Notes: a model not told the origin generated them from the letters alone. DNA of 64,000 nt from Caballeronia novacaledonica (GCF_900258035.1 NZ_OGTP01000008.1:1-64000); one strand, 5' to 3'. Shown: positions 43,708 through 52,666, numbered from the stretch's first letter. Translations and numbers: made by a program.

Positions 43708-45222
43708 TCATGCTCTCGCCCGCAGCCCCTCCGCGGGCTCGGACGGCACCGCTTCGAGAAAGCCGCGTCCCATCTCCTTTTCGAAGCGTGACGGACTGCC
43801 TTCCCACACGATGCGCGCATGTTCCAGCACATAGACCCGGTCCGCATGCGGCAGCGCGAACGTGACGTTCTGCTCGCCGAGCAGCACGGTGATCGGCGTG
43901 GTCTTCTGCATCAGTTCCATCGCCTTCGACAGTTGCTCCAGAATCACCGGCGCGAGGCCGAGCGTCGGCTCGTCGAGAATGAGGAGCTTCGGCTGCATCA
44001 TCAGCGCGCGAGCGATGGCGAGCATCTGCTGTTCGCCGCCCGAGAGCGTGCGCGCCGTCTGCTTCTCACGCGATTCGAGAATCGGAAAGAGTTCGAAGAG
44101 CCACTTGAGCTGATCGGCGCGCTGCTTGTCGGAGAGATGGTAGCCGCCGAGATCGAGGTTCTCGCGCACGGTCATGTCGCCGAAAAGCTCGCGCGTTTCC
44201 GGGCATTGCACGATGCCCCCGCGCGCGATCGCCGCGCCGCTCATGCCCTTCAGATCCTTCGAGCCATAACGAATGGTCCCTTCGTAGGGCACGAGTCCCG
44301 AGATCGCGTTGAAGAGCGTCGTCTTGCCCGCGCCGTTCAATCCCACGACCGACACGAACTCGCCTTCGCGCACATGCAGGTTCACGCCGTCGAGCGCGCG
44401 CGCCTTGCCGTACAGCACGCCGACATCATCGACTTGCAGAATCGCGGGCTTGCTGCTCGCCACTTCCGCGCCGCGCTCGCGCGCCTCGATCTTGCCGCCG
44501 AGATAGACGCGCCGCACGGTTTCGTTTTGCATCACCTCGTCGGCGGTGCCTTCTGCGACGTACTCGCCGAGATACATCGCGAGCACGCGATCCGCGAGCG
44601 CGGCGAGGCTCTTCACGTTGTGATCGACGAGCAGCACTGCGCGCCCTTCCGCGCGAAAGCCGCGAATCAGTTCGGAGAAGGTTTCCGACTCGGCCTGCGT
44701 GAGTCCCGCGAAAGGCTCGTCGACGAGCACGACGCGCGGGTCGCGCGCGATCGCCTTCGCCATTTCCATGCGGCGCAGATCGGCGAAGGGCAAGGTCGCG
44801 GGATGACGATGCATCACCTTGCCGAGACCCACGCGATCCGCAATTTGCCGCGCGCGCCGATTGACATGCGGATCGGCGGCGAGCTTCACGAGCGAATCGG
44901 GCAGCAGCGCGAGCTTGATGTGCTCCAGCACCGTTTGCCGATGCAACGGCCGCGAATGCTGAAACACGATACCCACGCCCGCGCGCGCGATGCGATGCGG
45001 CAGCCAGCCGGCCATCTCGACGCCATCGACCTTGATCGATCCCGCATTGGGCCGCTCGATGCCCATGATGAGCTTCATCACCGTGGACTTGCCCGAGCCG
45101 TTCGGGCCGATCAGACCGAGTATCTCGCCGGGCCGGATATCGAAGCCGATGTCCTTCACCGCGACGAGCCCGCCGAAACGCTTCGTCAGCCCGCGCACGG
45201 AGAGCAGAGGTGAGTCGTTCAT
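43708..45222 (-). CDS. Fused LivG-LivF-type ABC ATPase
   Basis: The 504-residue protein joins two cassettes that are usually separate genes in branched-chain amino acid importers. The LivG-like half has Walker A GPNGSGKST (about 39-47) and VVLVDEPFAGL, but its signature reads LPFADLRRMEMAKA instead of an LSGGQ/LSYGQ form. The LivF-like half (from about 262) has GLNGAGKTT, a normal LSGGEQQMLAIARAL and LLILDEPTLGLAP. It starts in an ATGA overlap with the livM-like gene. The fusion looks genuine, since the reading frame is continuous through the VASSKPAILQVDDVG linker. Confidence 0.92.
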   Translation of the reverse strand: MNDSPLLSVRGLTKRFGGLVAVKDIGFDIRPGEILGLIGPNGSGKSTVMKLIMGIERPNAGSIKVDGVEMAGWLPHRIARAGVGIVFQHSRPLHRQTVLEHIKLALLPDSLVKLAADPHVNRRARQIADRVGLGKVMHRHPATLPFADLRRMEMAKAIARDPRVVLVDEPFAGLTQAESETFSELIRGFRAEGRAVLLVDHNVKSLAALADRVLAMYLGEYVAEGTADEVMQNETVRRVYLGGKIEARERGAEVASSKPAILQVDDVGVLYGKARALDGVNLHVREGEFVSVVGLNGAGKTTLFNAISGLVPYEGTIRYGSKDLKGMSGAAIARGGIVQCPETRELFGDMTVRENLDLGGYHLSDKQRADQLKWLFELFPILESREKQTARTLSGGEQQMLAIARALMMQPKLLILDEPTLGLAPVILEQLSKAMELMQKTTPITVLLGEQNVTFALPHADRVYVLEHARIVWEGSPSRFEKEMGRGFLEAVPSEPAEGLRARA

Positions 45223-46145
45223 TCGCGCTCCCTCACGCGCAGGATGTTGCCGAGCAATCCATCCGGGAAGAACAGGATGACCGCGAGCGCGACGGCCGCG
45301 ACCACGAACGTGTTGATCTGCCCGAGCGGCCTAAGGAACTCGCCCGCGACGATGAGAAAGATCGAGCCGAGCACCGCGCCGAGAATCGTGCGCCGTCCGC
45401 CGAGCACGGCCGCGATGATGATCTGCACGCCGATGCCGATATCGACCACCGTGCTTACCGACGCCGTGCCCTGATAGAACACGAGCATCGCGCCCGCGAC
45501 GCCGGAGAACACCGCGCTGATGCAGAACGCCGCGAGCTTGTGCTTCACGACGTTGAAGCCGAGCGCCTGCGCGCCGACCGTGTCCTGCCCGCTCGCCTGC
45601 AGAATGAGACCGATCGCCGAGCGCGACAACCCGAACAGGATGATCGCGCAGACGATCAGGAACGCGAGCGCGATCCAGTAGTTGTTGCCTGCATCGACGG
45701 ACATCACATCGGGCACCATCATGCCGATCTCGCCGCCCGTGACGCCCGCGAAGATCACGATCGCGTTCTGCAACAGCAGGACGGCGACGAGCGTGACGAG
45801 ACCGAAGTACGGTCCGCGCAATCGCAACGCGGGCACCGCGAGCAGCAAGCCGCCGACGAGCGCGACGAGGCCGCCCGCCATCACGCATACCGGTATCGGC
45901 GCGGCGGCGTGCGCGTTCAGTATCGCGGCGGAATAGGCGCCGAGACCGATCAGGAAGGTCGGCCCGAAGTTGACCTCGCCGGCGAAGCCGAAGAGCAGGT
46001 CCCACGACATCGCGAAGACGCCGAAGTAATACGCGACGGTCAGCACGCCGAGGATATATCCCGTGAGCCACCACGGCAGCGTCGCGGCGATGATTGCGAG
46101 CAGGATCGCGGAGATCGTCAGACGCGAGCGAGCGATGTCTTTCAT
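45219..46145 (-). CDS. livM: LivM-type ABC permease
   Basis: The 308-residue permease starts at MKDIARSRLTISAILL (46145), 2 bp after the livH-like stop; longer frames shadow livH. It has about eight helices with the LivM-type block AMSWDLLFGFAGEVNFGPTFLIGLGAY and the cytoplasmic loop SGQDTVGAQALGFNVVKHKLAAFCISAVFSGVAGAM. Together with LivH it forms the channel for an amino acid or amide substrate. The stop overlaps the fused ATPase start (ATGA). Confidence 0.92.
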   Translation of the reverse strand: MKDIARSRLTISAILLAIIAATLPWWLTGYILGVLTVAYYFGVFAMSWDLLFGFAGEVNFGPTFLIGLGAYSAAILNAHAAAPIPVCVMAGGLVALVGGLLLAVPALRLRGPYFGLVTLVAVLLLQNAIVIFAGVTGGEIGMMVPDVMSVDAGNNYWIALAFLIVCAIILFGLSRSAIGLILQASGQDTVGAQALGFNVVKHKLAAFCISAVFSGVAGAMLVFYQGTASVSTVVDIGIGVQIIIAAVLGGRRTILGAVLGSIFLIVAGEFLRPLGQINTFVVAAVALAVILFFPDGLLGNILRVRERE

Positions 46146-46147
46146 GA

Positions 46148-47023
46148 TCAGCGCCGTCCGAGAAAGCCTTGCGGCCGCACATACACGACGAGCACGAGCA
46201 GCAGCAGCGCGGGCAGCGGCCGCAGCGTCGGCGCGATGAGGTACGCGGTGACGGTTTCCAGGTAGCCCACGACATACGCGGCCATCAGCGAACCCGAGAC
46301 GCTCCCGAGACCGCCCAGCACGACGATGGAAAACGCGCTCGCCGTGAGCTGCCCCGTGTTGTTCGTGCTCACGCCGAGGAACGACGCGAGCAGCACGCCC
46401 GCGATGCCCGCGAGCACGCCGTAGAGCGTCCACGCGAGCAGATAGATGCGCGACAACTCGAAGCCGAGCAGCGTGAGTCCGCGCGGATTCATCGATGCCG
46501 CGAGCAGCGCCTTGCCCGCTTTCGTGCGATTCACGAAGAGCCACAACAAGCCGATCACGACCCAGCACACCACGGCGATCATGATTTCGTTGTACGGCAC
46601 GCGCACGCCCGCGATGCTCGCCACGCCGGGTATCAACGGGCGCATGGTGATGGGGTTGTCGGAGAAGAGCCAGGCCATGCCCTGCTGGATCATGATGCCC
46701 CAGAGCAGCGTGCCCGTCAGCACGAAGATTTCCTTCTCTTCACGCGGAATCGCGGCGGAACGTTGAATGGGCCGCACCACCATGAAATACGTGATGTATG
46801 CGGCGATCATTCCGCAGATCACGCCGAGCGGCGTGCCGAGGTACGTGCCCAGTCCCGCTTCGCCGGCGAGCGCCCAGCCGAGCAGCGCGGCGATCAGCAT
46901 CACGCCGCCGTGCGCGAGATTGAGCACGCCGGAGACGCCGAAGATCAGCGTGAAGCCGATCGCGCCGAGCGCATAGAGCGAACTGATCGCGAAGCCGTCG
47001 ATGAGTATCTGCAATGGCAACAT
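46148..47023 (-). CDS. livH: LivH-type ABC permease
   Basis: The 291-residue permease has about eight helices. LIDGFAISSLYALGAIGFTLIFGVSGVLNLAHGGVMLIAA is the diagnostic LivH N-terminus, and NPRGLTLLGFELSRIYLLAWTLYGVLAGIAGVL is the ATPase-contact region. It lies 61 bp after the binding-protein gene and 2 bp before livM, all on the minus strand, so the order is binding protein-livH-livM-livGF. Confidence 0.93.
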   Translation of the reverse strand: MLPLQILIDGFAISSLYALGAIGFTLIFGVSGVLNLAHGGVMLIAALLGWALAGEAGLGTYLGTPLGVICGMIAAYITYFMVVRPIQRSAAIPREEKEIFVLTGTLLWGIMIQQGMAWLFSDNPITMRPLIPGVASIAGVRVPYNEIMIAVVCWVVIGLLWLFVNRTKAGKALLAASMNPRGLTLLGFELSRIYLLAWTLYGVLAGIAGVLLASFLGVSTNNTGQLTASAFSIVVLGGLGSVSGSLMAAYVVGYLETVTAYLIAPTLRPLPALLLLVLVVYVRPQGFLGRR

Positions 47024-47084
47024 GGCGGCCTCTTATGTCGATGGCTACGTGGAAACGGTCCCCGCAACATGCGCCGGAATGCGT

Positions 47085-48353
47085 TCAGTTCGCCGCCGCC
47101 TGCACCTTCACGAAGGCCGGAAACTTGAGCTTCCCGTTCGCCACCGATTTCGGCCAGATCGCCACTTGCTTGCCGTTCTGCCATTGCAGGTTGATGCCGG
47201 TGATATAGCCTTCGCCGTACTTCAACGCATGCGTGAACTGATCGTTCTTGCCATAGAACTGCCAGCGTCCGATCGTGCCGACATAGTCGGTCTTCTCCAG
47301 TGCATCGACCATCTTGTCGGGATCGGTCGAGCCCTGGTTGCGATGAATCGCATCGGCGATGATGTACACGAGGTCATAGCTCGTGAAGCCGTCATAAGCG
47401 GGCGAGACGCCGGCAAAATGCTTCTGATACGACTCGACGAAGGGCACGGTCTTGGGCGTCATCGCCACGCCCGGCGCCGCCGCCGATGCCGTGATGACGC
47501 CTTCGGTCGCGCCGTTAGTGTCCTTCCAGAAGCTCGTCGTCGTGGCTTGCGAGCTTTGGCCGGACATCGGAATCGGCACTTGCTGATCGTGCCATTGCAC
47601 GGTCGGCTGAACGCCTACATGGCTGATGCCCGTGGTGATCGTGTCCGGATGCTTCGCCTCGATCTGGTTGAAGATCGGCGTGAAGTCCGACGTGTCCGGA
47701 TTGAAGCGGATGTGATCCAGCACTTTCAGGCCCGCTTTCGGCAGGCATTCGAGGTAGCGTTCGTCGAGCGGCTTGGTCCACGCAGCGTCTTCGCTCATCA
47801 CCACGGTCGTCTTCATCTTGAACTCGCCGACGAGCACGTCATGCGAGAAATCGCAGATCGATTGCGCGATGAACGCCGAGGTCATCCAGCCGTGGAAGGT
47901 GTACTTGTAGTTGGCGTAGTCGTCGTGAACGCGCTTCGAGATTTCGTTGCTCGCCGCGCCCGGCGTGATGAACGGCATTTTCAGGCGTGCGGACCAGGGC
48001 TCCATCGCGAGCGCGACTTCGCTGATATAGCTGCCGATGATCGCGACCACCTTGTCCTGACTCGCGGCCCGCTGAAACGCGCGCACGCCGTCCGAGGCCG
48101 ACGAGTGATCGTCATACGCGATGATCTGGATCTGCCGGCCATCGACGCCGCCCTTCGCGTTGATCTCTTCCGCGGCGAGCTGCGCGGCCTTGCTGATCGA
48201 AGCGCCGGCCACGGCGGACTCTTCGCTGATGACGCCGATCTTGATCGGCTCCCCTGCTGCGTGCGCCGCGCCTGAAAGACCCAGCCCCGCCAGCACCGTG
48301 CCCGTTGCTACGACGGAACGCATGTCCCGCCGCGACTTGTCCTTTGACATCAT
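47085..48353 (-). CDS. Branched-chain amino acid-type ABC substrate-binding protein
   Basis: The 422-residue periplasmic protein has a signal peptide with AGLGLSGAAHA ending near residue 31. EPIKIGVISEESAVAGASISKAAQLAAEEINAKGGVDGRQIQIIAYDD is the start of a Peripla_BP_6 (Leu/Ile/Val or amide-type) domain. The start is fixed by AGAGGAG just before two ATG codons (48353, 48350). It is first in the importer operon. The true ligand is unknown; leucine-type, urea or short amides are possible. Confidence 0.9.
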   Translation of the reverse strand: MMSKDKSRRDMRSVVATGTVLAGLGLSGAAHAAGEPIKIGVISEESAVAGASISKAAQLAAEEINAKGGVDGRQIQIIAYDDHSSASDGVRAFQRAASQDKVVAIIGSYISEVALAMEPWSARLKMPFITPGAASNEISKRVHDDYANYKYTFHGWMTSAFIAQSICDFSHDVLVGEFKMKTTVVMSEDAAWTKPLDERYLECLPKAGLKVLDHIRFNPDTSDFTPIFNQIEAKHPDTITTGISHVGVQPTVQWHDQQVPIPMSGQSSQATTTSFWKDTNGATEGVITASAAAPGVAMTPKTVPFVESYQKHFAGVSPAYDGFTSYDLVYIIADAIHRNQGSTDPDKMVDALEKTDYVGTIGRWQFYGKNDQFTHALKYGEGYITGINLQWQNGKQVAIWPKSVANGKLKFPAFVKVQAAAN

Positions 48354-48509
48354 CGGTCTCCTCTTTGTAATCGCTAATCGATCGTGGAGCGACGCCATGC
48401 AGCATTTAAGGATTTGCCGACAAACAGTAGCACTCGCGTTTCATGCGCTAAATCGGTACTAACGATAAAGACGGTCATGCGAAAAGATCATCAATGATTC
48501 GCAATGCTT

Positions 48510-49406
48510 TCAGACAGCTTGCGCGATGAAGTCACGCAGCCACCGATGCGCCGGATCGCGATGCACGCGTTCGTGCCAGTACATCGACATCTCGTAGCCG
48601 GGCACTTCGACGGGCGGCGCCACGCATCGCATTTCGGGCCAATGCTTCGCGAGCCTGAGCGGTTGCATCGAGACGAGATCGGTCGTCGCGAGCACGGAGC
48701 GCACGAACAGGAAGTGCGGCACCGACAGCGCCACATGCCGCTTCATGCCGAGCGCTGCGAGCGCGGCGTCGGTGGGTCCGGAAAACCCGCCGCCATCGGG
48801 CGACACGATCACGTGATCGAGCGCGCAGAACTGCGCGAGCGTAGGCCGGCGTTTCAATCGCGGATGATCCTTGCGTCCCACGAGCACATAGCTTTCCGTG
48901 AAGAGCACGCGCTCATGAAAGCCCGCGGTCTCGGGCGATGTGATGTGAAACGCGAGATCGATCTCGCCGTTCTCTGCCTGCTTCGCGAGCCGCGGCGGCA
49001 TGATCTCCAGCACCGCGATGCGCGTATGCGGCGCGGCCGCGCGCAAGCCGCTCAACGCGGGCAGCAGCACGGTCGATTCGGTGTAGTCGGTGGCGGCGAT
49101 GCGCCATGTGTTGTGCGCGGTCGCGGGATCGAATGCGGCTTCCGGCGACACCGCGCGCTCCAGCGACATCAGCGCTTCACGCAAGGGCTCGCGCAGACTC
49201 TCGGCGCGGGCGGTCGGCCGCATGCCGCGCGGCCCCGGCAGCAACAAGGGATCGCCGAAGATATCGCGCAGCTTGGCGAGATGCACGCTCACGGATGGCT
49301 GCGAGAAATGAAGACGCTCGGCGGCGCGCGTGACGTTCTGCTCGGCGAGCAGGACGTCGAGCGTGACGAGCAGATTGAGATCGAGCCTTCGCAAGATATT
49401 ATTCAT
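48510..49406 (-). CDS. LysR-family transcriptional regulator
   Basis: The 298-residue regulator starts MNNILRRLDLNLLVTLDVLLAEQNVTRAAERLHFSQPSVSVHLAKLRDIFGDPLLL, a clear LysR winged helix-turn-helix. The effector domain follows, of the NodD/PcpR-like subgroup by its PHTRIAVLEIMPPRLAKQAENGEIDLAFH pattern. It is divergent from the quinone reductase gene (91 bp apart) and upstream of the ABC operon on the same strand (156 bp). LysR proteins usually control the divergent gene, so the reductase is the likelier target. Confidence 0.92.
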   Translation of the reverse strand: MNNILRRLDLNLLVTLDVLLAEQNVTRAAERLHFSQPSVSVHLAKLRDIFGDPLLLPGPRGMRPTARAESLREPLREALMSLERAVSPEAAFDPATAHNTWRIAATDYTESTVLLPALSGLRAAAPHTRIAVLEIMPPRLAKQAENGEIDLAFHITSPETAGFHERVLFTESYVLVGRKDHPRLKRRPTLAQFCALDHVIVSPDGGGFSGPTDAALAALGMKRHVALSVPHFLFVRSVLATTDLVSMQPLRLAKHWPEMRCVAPPVEVPGYEMSMYWHERVHRDPAHRWLRDFIAQAV

Positions 49407-49497
49407 GGCAATGCCTGCAATTTCAGTTATTTATTTCCAATATACCCGCGCGGACTTTAAGCTGGCCATCATTCCTGAATCGAACTGGAGATGCCAG

Positions 49498-50286
49498 ATG
49501 AAAGTGCTGATTGTGTATGCCCATCCCGAACGCCGCTCGCTGAACGGCGCCATCAACGCATTCACCGTCGAGCGCCTGCGCGCCGGCGGCCACGAAGTGC
49601 AGGTCTCCGACCTGTACGCGATGAACTGGAAAACCTCGCTCGACGCGAACGATGTGCGCGAGCGCAGGAGCGACGCGCCGTTTCACGCGAGCCTCGATTC
49701 GAAGCACGCATACGAGAACGGCCTGCAAAGCCGCGATATCGAAATCGAGCAGGACAAGCTGCGCTGGGCCGACGCCCTGATCCTGCAATTCCCGATGTGG
49801 TGGTTCTCGATGCCCGCGATCATGAAGGGCTGGGTCGAGCGCGTGTATGCGTATGGTTTCGGCTATGGCGTAGGCGAGCACTCCGACACGCATTGGGGCG
49901 ACCGCTACGGCGAAGGCCTGATGGCGGGCAAGCGCGCGATGATCGTGGTCACGACGGGCGGCTGGGAATCGCATTACAGTCCGCGCGGCATCAACGGACC
50001 GATCGACGACATCCTGTTTCCGATCCAGCACGGCGTGCTGTTCTATCCCGGCTTCGACGTGCTGCCGCCTTTCGTGCTCTACGAGACGCATCGCATGGAT
50101 GAAGCGCGTCTGCACGCCACCTACGATGCGCTCGGCCAGCGGCTCGACCGCCTTTGGGACGACGCGCCCATCGCGTTTCGCAAGCAAAATCATGGCGATT
50201 ATGCGATTCCGCATCTCATGCTGCGCGATGAACTCGCCGTGGGACGGACGGGATTTGCTGCGCACGTCGAGTCTTCGAGGGTTTGA
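49498..50286 (+). CDS. NAD(P)H quinone oxidoreductase / flavodoxin-fold family
   Basis: The 262-residue protein starts at MKVLIVYAHPERRSLNGAINAF, with GGAGAT just upstream. It has the flavodoxin_2 fold: the FMN/FAD phosphate-binding loop HPERRSLN (about 9-16), LQFPMWWFSMPAIMKGWVERVYAYGFGYG and TTGGWESHYSPRG. Family members reduce quinones with two electrons or nitroaromatics. The divergent LysR gene suggests inducible expression, and two glutathione S-transferase genes further downstream fit a detoxification theme. Confidence 0.9.
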   Translation: MKVLIVYAHPERRSLNGAINAFTVERLRAGGHEVQVSDLYAMNWKTSLDANDVRERRSDAPFHASLDSKHAYENGLQSRDIEIEQDKLRWADALILQFPMWWFSMPAIMKGWVERVYAYGFGYGVGEHSDTHWGDRYGEGLMAGKRAMIVVTTGGWESHYSPRGINGPIDDILFPIQHGVLFYPGFDVLPPFVLYETHRMDEARLHATYDALGQRLDRLWDDAPIAFRKQNHGDYAIPHLMLRDELAVGRTGFAAHVESSRV

Positions 50287-50307
50287 GTGAAACTTGCTTT
50301 CGTGTCG

Positions 50308-50412
50308 GTTTATTGGCGTTGCCCCTGTGCGGGGCAGCAGTCACTTTCTTTGCTGCTGCAAAGAAGGCAGCTTTTATCGCGCGCGGCGCGGGGGCGTTCT
50401 GAGGCTTCGAGG
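50308..50412 (+). repeat. Palindrome unit L1
   Basis: It contains GCCCCTGTGCGGGGC and the hairpin TTTCTTTGC-TGCT-GCAAAGAA (about 50343-50365), then GGCAGCTTTTATCGCG. It matches the reverse complement of unit R2. A 23-base flank just before it (50285-50307, overlapping the reductase stop) matches the outer flank of R1. Confidence 0.85.
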
Positions 50413-50431
50413 GTTTTCGCCGGATCCCGTA

Positions 50432-50517
50432 TTCGCGTCGGTCTATTAGCGTTGCCCCTGTGCGGGGCGGCAGTCACTTTCTTTGCTGCTGCAAAGAAAG
50501 TAACCAAAGAAAGCAGC
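50432..50517 (+). repeat. Palindrome unit L2
   Basis: It contains a perfect 11 bp-arm hairpin, ACTTTCTTTGC-TGCT-GCAAAGAAAGT, at 50476-50501 preceded by GTTGCCCCTGTGCGGGGCGGC. It is nearly identical to the reverse complement of R1 and a direct repeat of most of L1. Confidence 0.9.
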
Positions 50518-50581
50518 TTTTCAGGCCCGCGGTCACACGCAACTTGGCCAATTTTCTCCCTCAAGTTGGCACTCGCCTAAA

Positions 50582-50626
50582 GAGTGCCCTCATCACAATC
50601 ACCGGGCCTGGCTCGCGCACGGTCTG
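50582..50626 (+). repeat. Inner left arm of the palindrome
   Basis: This 45-base arm (GAGTGCCCTC...GGCTCGCGCACGGTCTG) pairs with 50843-50887; the outer 10 and the inner 18 or so bases match almost perfectly. Confidence 0.8.
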
Positions 50627-50842
50627 CCGCACCACATGTTTTAGCGCGCTGGTTCAGCACGAAATAGCATCGGCACAGCGCTTCGCGCTGCCGCCGGGTC
50701 TACATGGGAAACCAACGAAAAGCGAATGCAGTGAGATGGCAGCGTTCGGACGGAAGCGCACGCAGACCCGATTGACCGGTCGGCCGCGAAGCGGGCCGGA
50801 GCTATTTGGTGCTGAACCAGTTTGTTATGTGATGCGATGGTT

Positions 50843-50887
50843 CAGACCGTGCGCGAGCCAAGCCCCGTGAGTTTTGTGAGGGCACTC
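50843..50887 (-). repeat. Inner right arm of the palindrome
   Basis: CAGACCGTGCGCGAGCCAAG...GAGGGCACTC, the reverse complement of 50582-50626 with a few mismatches in the middle. Confidence 0.8.
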
Positions 50888-50954
50888 GCTACTCTGGGGG
50901 CCATTCGGTCAATCGCCTGTGCCGCGGTCGGCATGAAGTGCTTAGGCTGGGGAT

Positions 50955-51040
50955 AGCTGTTTCTTTGGTTACTTTCTTTGCAGCAGCAAAGAAAGTGACT
51001 GCCGCCCCGCACAGGGGCAACGCTAATAAACCGACGCGAA
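50955..51040 (-). repeat. Palindrome unit R1
   Basis: It holds the perfect hairpin ACTTTCTTTGC-AGCA-GCAAAGAAAGT at 50971-50996 and GCCGCCCCGCACAGGGGCAAC. Beyond it, AAGCAAGTTTCACTC copies the flank of L1 in inverted form. Confidence 0.9.
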
Positions 51041-51057
51041 AGCAAGTTTCACTCACA

Positions 51058-51162
51058 CCTTCGAAGCCTCAAAAAGCCCCCGCGCCGCCCGCGATAAAAG
51101 CTGCCTTCTTTGCAGCAGCAAAGAACGTAACTGCCGCCCCGCCCAGGGGCAACGCCATAAAC
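51058..51162 (-). repeat. Palindrome unit R2
   Basis: The inverted partner of L1, with hairpin TTCTTTGC-AGCA-GCAAAGAA at 51106-51125. It ends 106 bp before the glutathione S-transferase start. Confidence 0.85.
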
Positions 51163-51267
51163 CAATATCCGGCGGACAAAAAAGCCCAAGCGCAGCGAAA
51201 CTCCCCGACTCCCTCTAAGATTGACTTCTTCGACCCGCAACGCGACACAACAAAAGGAATACATCGA

Positions 51268-51894
51268 ATGCTGACGATCTGGGGCAGAGCCAACTCGGTC
51301 AATGTGCAAAAAGCGCTGTGGTGCTGCGATGAACTGGGGCTCGCGTACGACCGTATCGACGCGGGCCTGCAGTTCGGGCGCAACAACGAACCCGGCTATC
51401 TCGAGATGAACCCGATGGGCCGCGTGCCCACGCTCGTCGACGGCGATTTCGTGCTGTGGGAATCGAACTCGATCATCCGCTATCTCGCGATGCAATACGG
51501 CGCGAACAGCACGCTCTACCCCGCCGAGCCGAAAGTCCGCGCAAGCGCGGATCGCTGGCTCGACTGGGCGCTTTCCACACTGCAACCCGCCGAGCGTCCG
51601 GTCTTCTGGGGCTATATCCGCACGAGCCCGGCGGATCGCGACGTCAAGCCGCTCGCCGCCGCCGCGAGCGAAGTCGAGAAGCTCTGGCGCGTCATCGATG
51701 CGCATCTGAAAGGCCGCGACTATCTCGAAGGCAACACGTTCACGCTTGCCGATCTCGTCATCGCCGCGTATGCGCGCCGCTGGTTCGGCATCGCCGAGCT
51801 CGTGCGGCCGGCGCTGCCCGAACTCGAACGCTGGTACGCGAGCATCACGCAGCGCCCGGGCTTTCAGCGTTATGTGTCGCCTGCACTGACCTGA
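51268..51894 (+). CDS. Glutathione S-transferase family protein (first)
   Basis: The 208-residue protein starts at MLTIWGRANSVNVQKALWCCDELGL, with AAAGGAA upstream; longer frames run into the repeat palindrome. The thioredoxin-like N-terminal domain has NPMGRVPTLVDGDFVLWESNSIIRYLA, with the cis-Pro and the ES motif that binds glutathione. The C-terminal helical domain has LEGNTFTLADLVIAAYA, the usual N-capping box with Asp. It is 16 bp before a second family member and probably co-transcribed with it. Substrate unknown. Confidence 0.9.
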   Translation: MLTIWGRANSVNVQKALWCCDELGLAYDRIDAGLQFGRNNEPGYLEMNPMGRVPTLVDGDFVLWESNSIIRYLAMQYGANSTLYPAEPKVRASADRWLDWALSTLQPAERPVFWGYIRTSPADRDVKPLAAAASEVEKLWRVIDAHLKGRDYLEGNTFTLADLVIAAYARRWFGIAELVRPALPELERWYASITQRPGFQRYVSPALT

Positions 51895-51910
51895 AGCGGA
51901 ACGCCTCGCC

Positions 51911-52546
51911 ATGACCATCGAACTGCATACCTGGAACACGCCCAACGGACGCAAGATCAGCGTCGCGCTGGAGGAAATGCAACTGCCCTACACCGTGAAG
52001 ACCGTGAACATCACGAAGGGCGAGCAGCACGCAGCCGATTTTCTGCGCATCAGCCCGAACAACCGCATTCCGGCGATCGTCGATCCGGACGGTCCCGGCG
52101 GCCAGCCGATCAGCATCTTCGAATCCGGCGCGATCCTGCTCTATCTCGGCGAGAAAACCGGCGAGTTCCTGCCCGCGAGCATGCGCGAGCGCGTGCCCGT
52201 GCTCGAATGGCTGATGTGGCAGATGGGCGGCTTCGGCCCGATGCCGGGACAAGTGCATCACTTCCGCATGGTCGAGGCGGAATGCGACCGGCGCTATGCA
52301 CTCAAGCGTTATTCCGATGAAACGCGGCGTCTCTATGGCGTGCTCGACAGGCGCCTCGCGCAGGTGGAATACGTGGCGGGCGCGTTGTCGGTGGCCGATT
52401 TCGCGATTCTCGGCTGGGCGTGGCGGCACGAACGTCATCAGGTTTCGCTCGACGATTTCCCCAACGTCAAGCGCTGGTACGAAGCGCTTTTCGCGCGTCC
52501 GGGCGTCAGGCGCGGCTTCGACGTCAAACTCGACGACCTCGCCTGA
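51911..52546 (+). CDS. Glutathione S-transferase family protein (second; YfcG/YghU or Nu-class-like)
   Basis: The 211-residue protein starts MTIELHTWNTPNGRKISVALEEMQLPY. The TPNGRK stretch and NPNNRIPAIVD-like SPNNRIPAIVDPDGPGGQPISIFESGAILLYLGEKTG are typical of the Nu-class/YfcG group, which acts as a disulfide reductase rather than a classical transferase. QMGGFGPMPGQVHHF and SVADFAILGW fit the same group. It differs clearly from the preceding paralogue, so this is not a recent duplication. Confidence 0.9.
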   Translation: MTIELHTWNTPNGRKISVALEEMQLPYTVKTVNITKGEQHAADFLRISPNNRIPAIVDPDGPGGQPISIFESGAILLYLGEKTGEFLPASMRERVPVLEWLMWQMGGFGPMPGQVHHFRMVEAECDRRYALKRYSDETRRLYGVLDRRLAQVEYVAGALSVADFAILGWAWRHERHQVSLDDFPNVKRWYEALFARPGVRRGFDVKLDDLA

Positions 52547-52666
52547 TCAGGGCAAACCATGAGCGGCAGCGTCAGGCTAACGTAAGTTGCGCGCGTGATA
52601 ACGATCTTCTAATTAACATGAACGACACTGACGCTATTCAATGGATGCGCGCGTGAGGAGATGACC

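Larger units (their letters stand above)
50308..51162. repeat. 0.85-kb imperfect palindrome built from four hairpin units
   Basis: The whole 0.85 kb is symmetric about a centre near 50735. Arm pairs are 50308-50412 with 51058-51162, 50432-50517 with 50955-51040, 50582-50626 with 50843-50887, CTGGTTCAGCAC (50649-50660) with GTGCTGAACCAG (50809-50820), and GGGTCT with AGACCC near the centre. All pairs share the same midpoint. There is no transposase and no credible gene. It fills the 981 bp between the quinone reductase and the first glutathione S-transferase. Possible explanations are nested insertion of an intergenic repeat, or a structured RNA. Confidence 0.85.

Noticed and set aside
48487-48498. 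ATCATCAATGAT inverted repeat near the LysR stop as a LysR-type site
   Set aside because: Five-base arms occur often by chance and the site lies beside the end of the regulator gene; support is insufficient.
50310-50870. ORFs inside the palindrome (e.g. peptides with VTFFAAAKKVT or HFLCCCKESNQR)
   Set aside because: They read the hairpin repeats in several frames and on both strands, so they are repeat-derived shadows and not genes.
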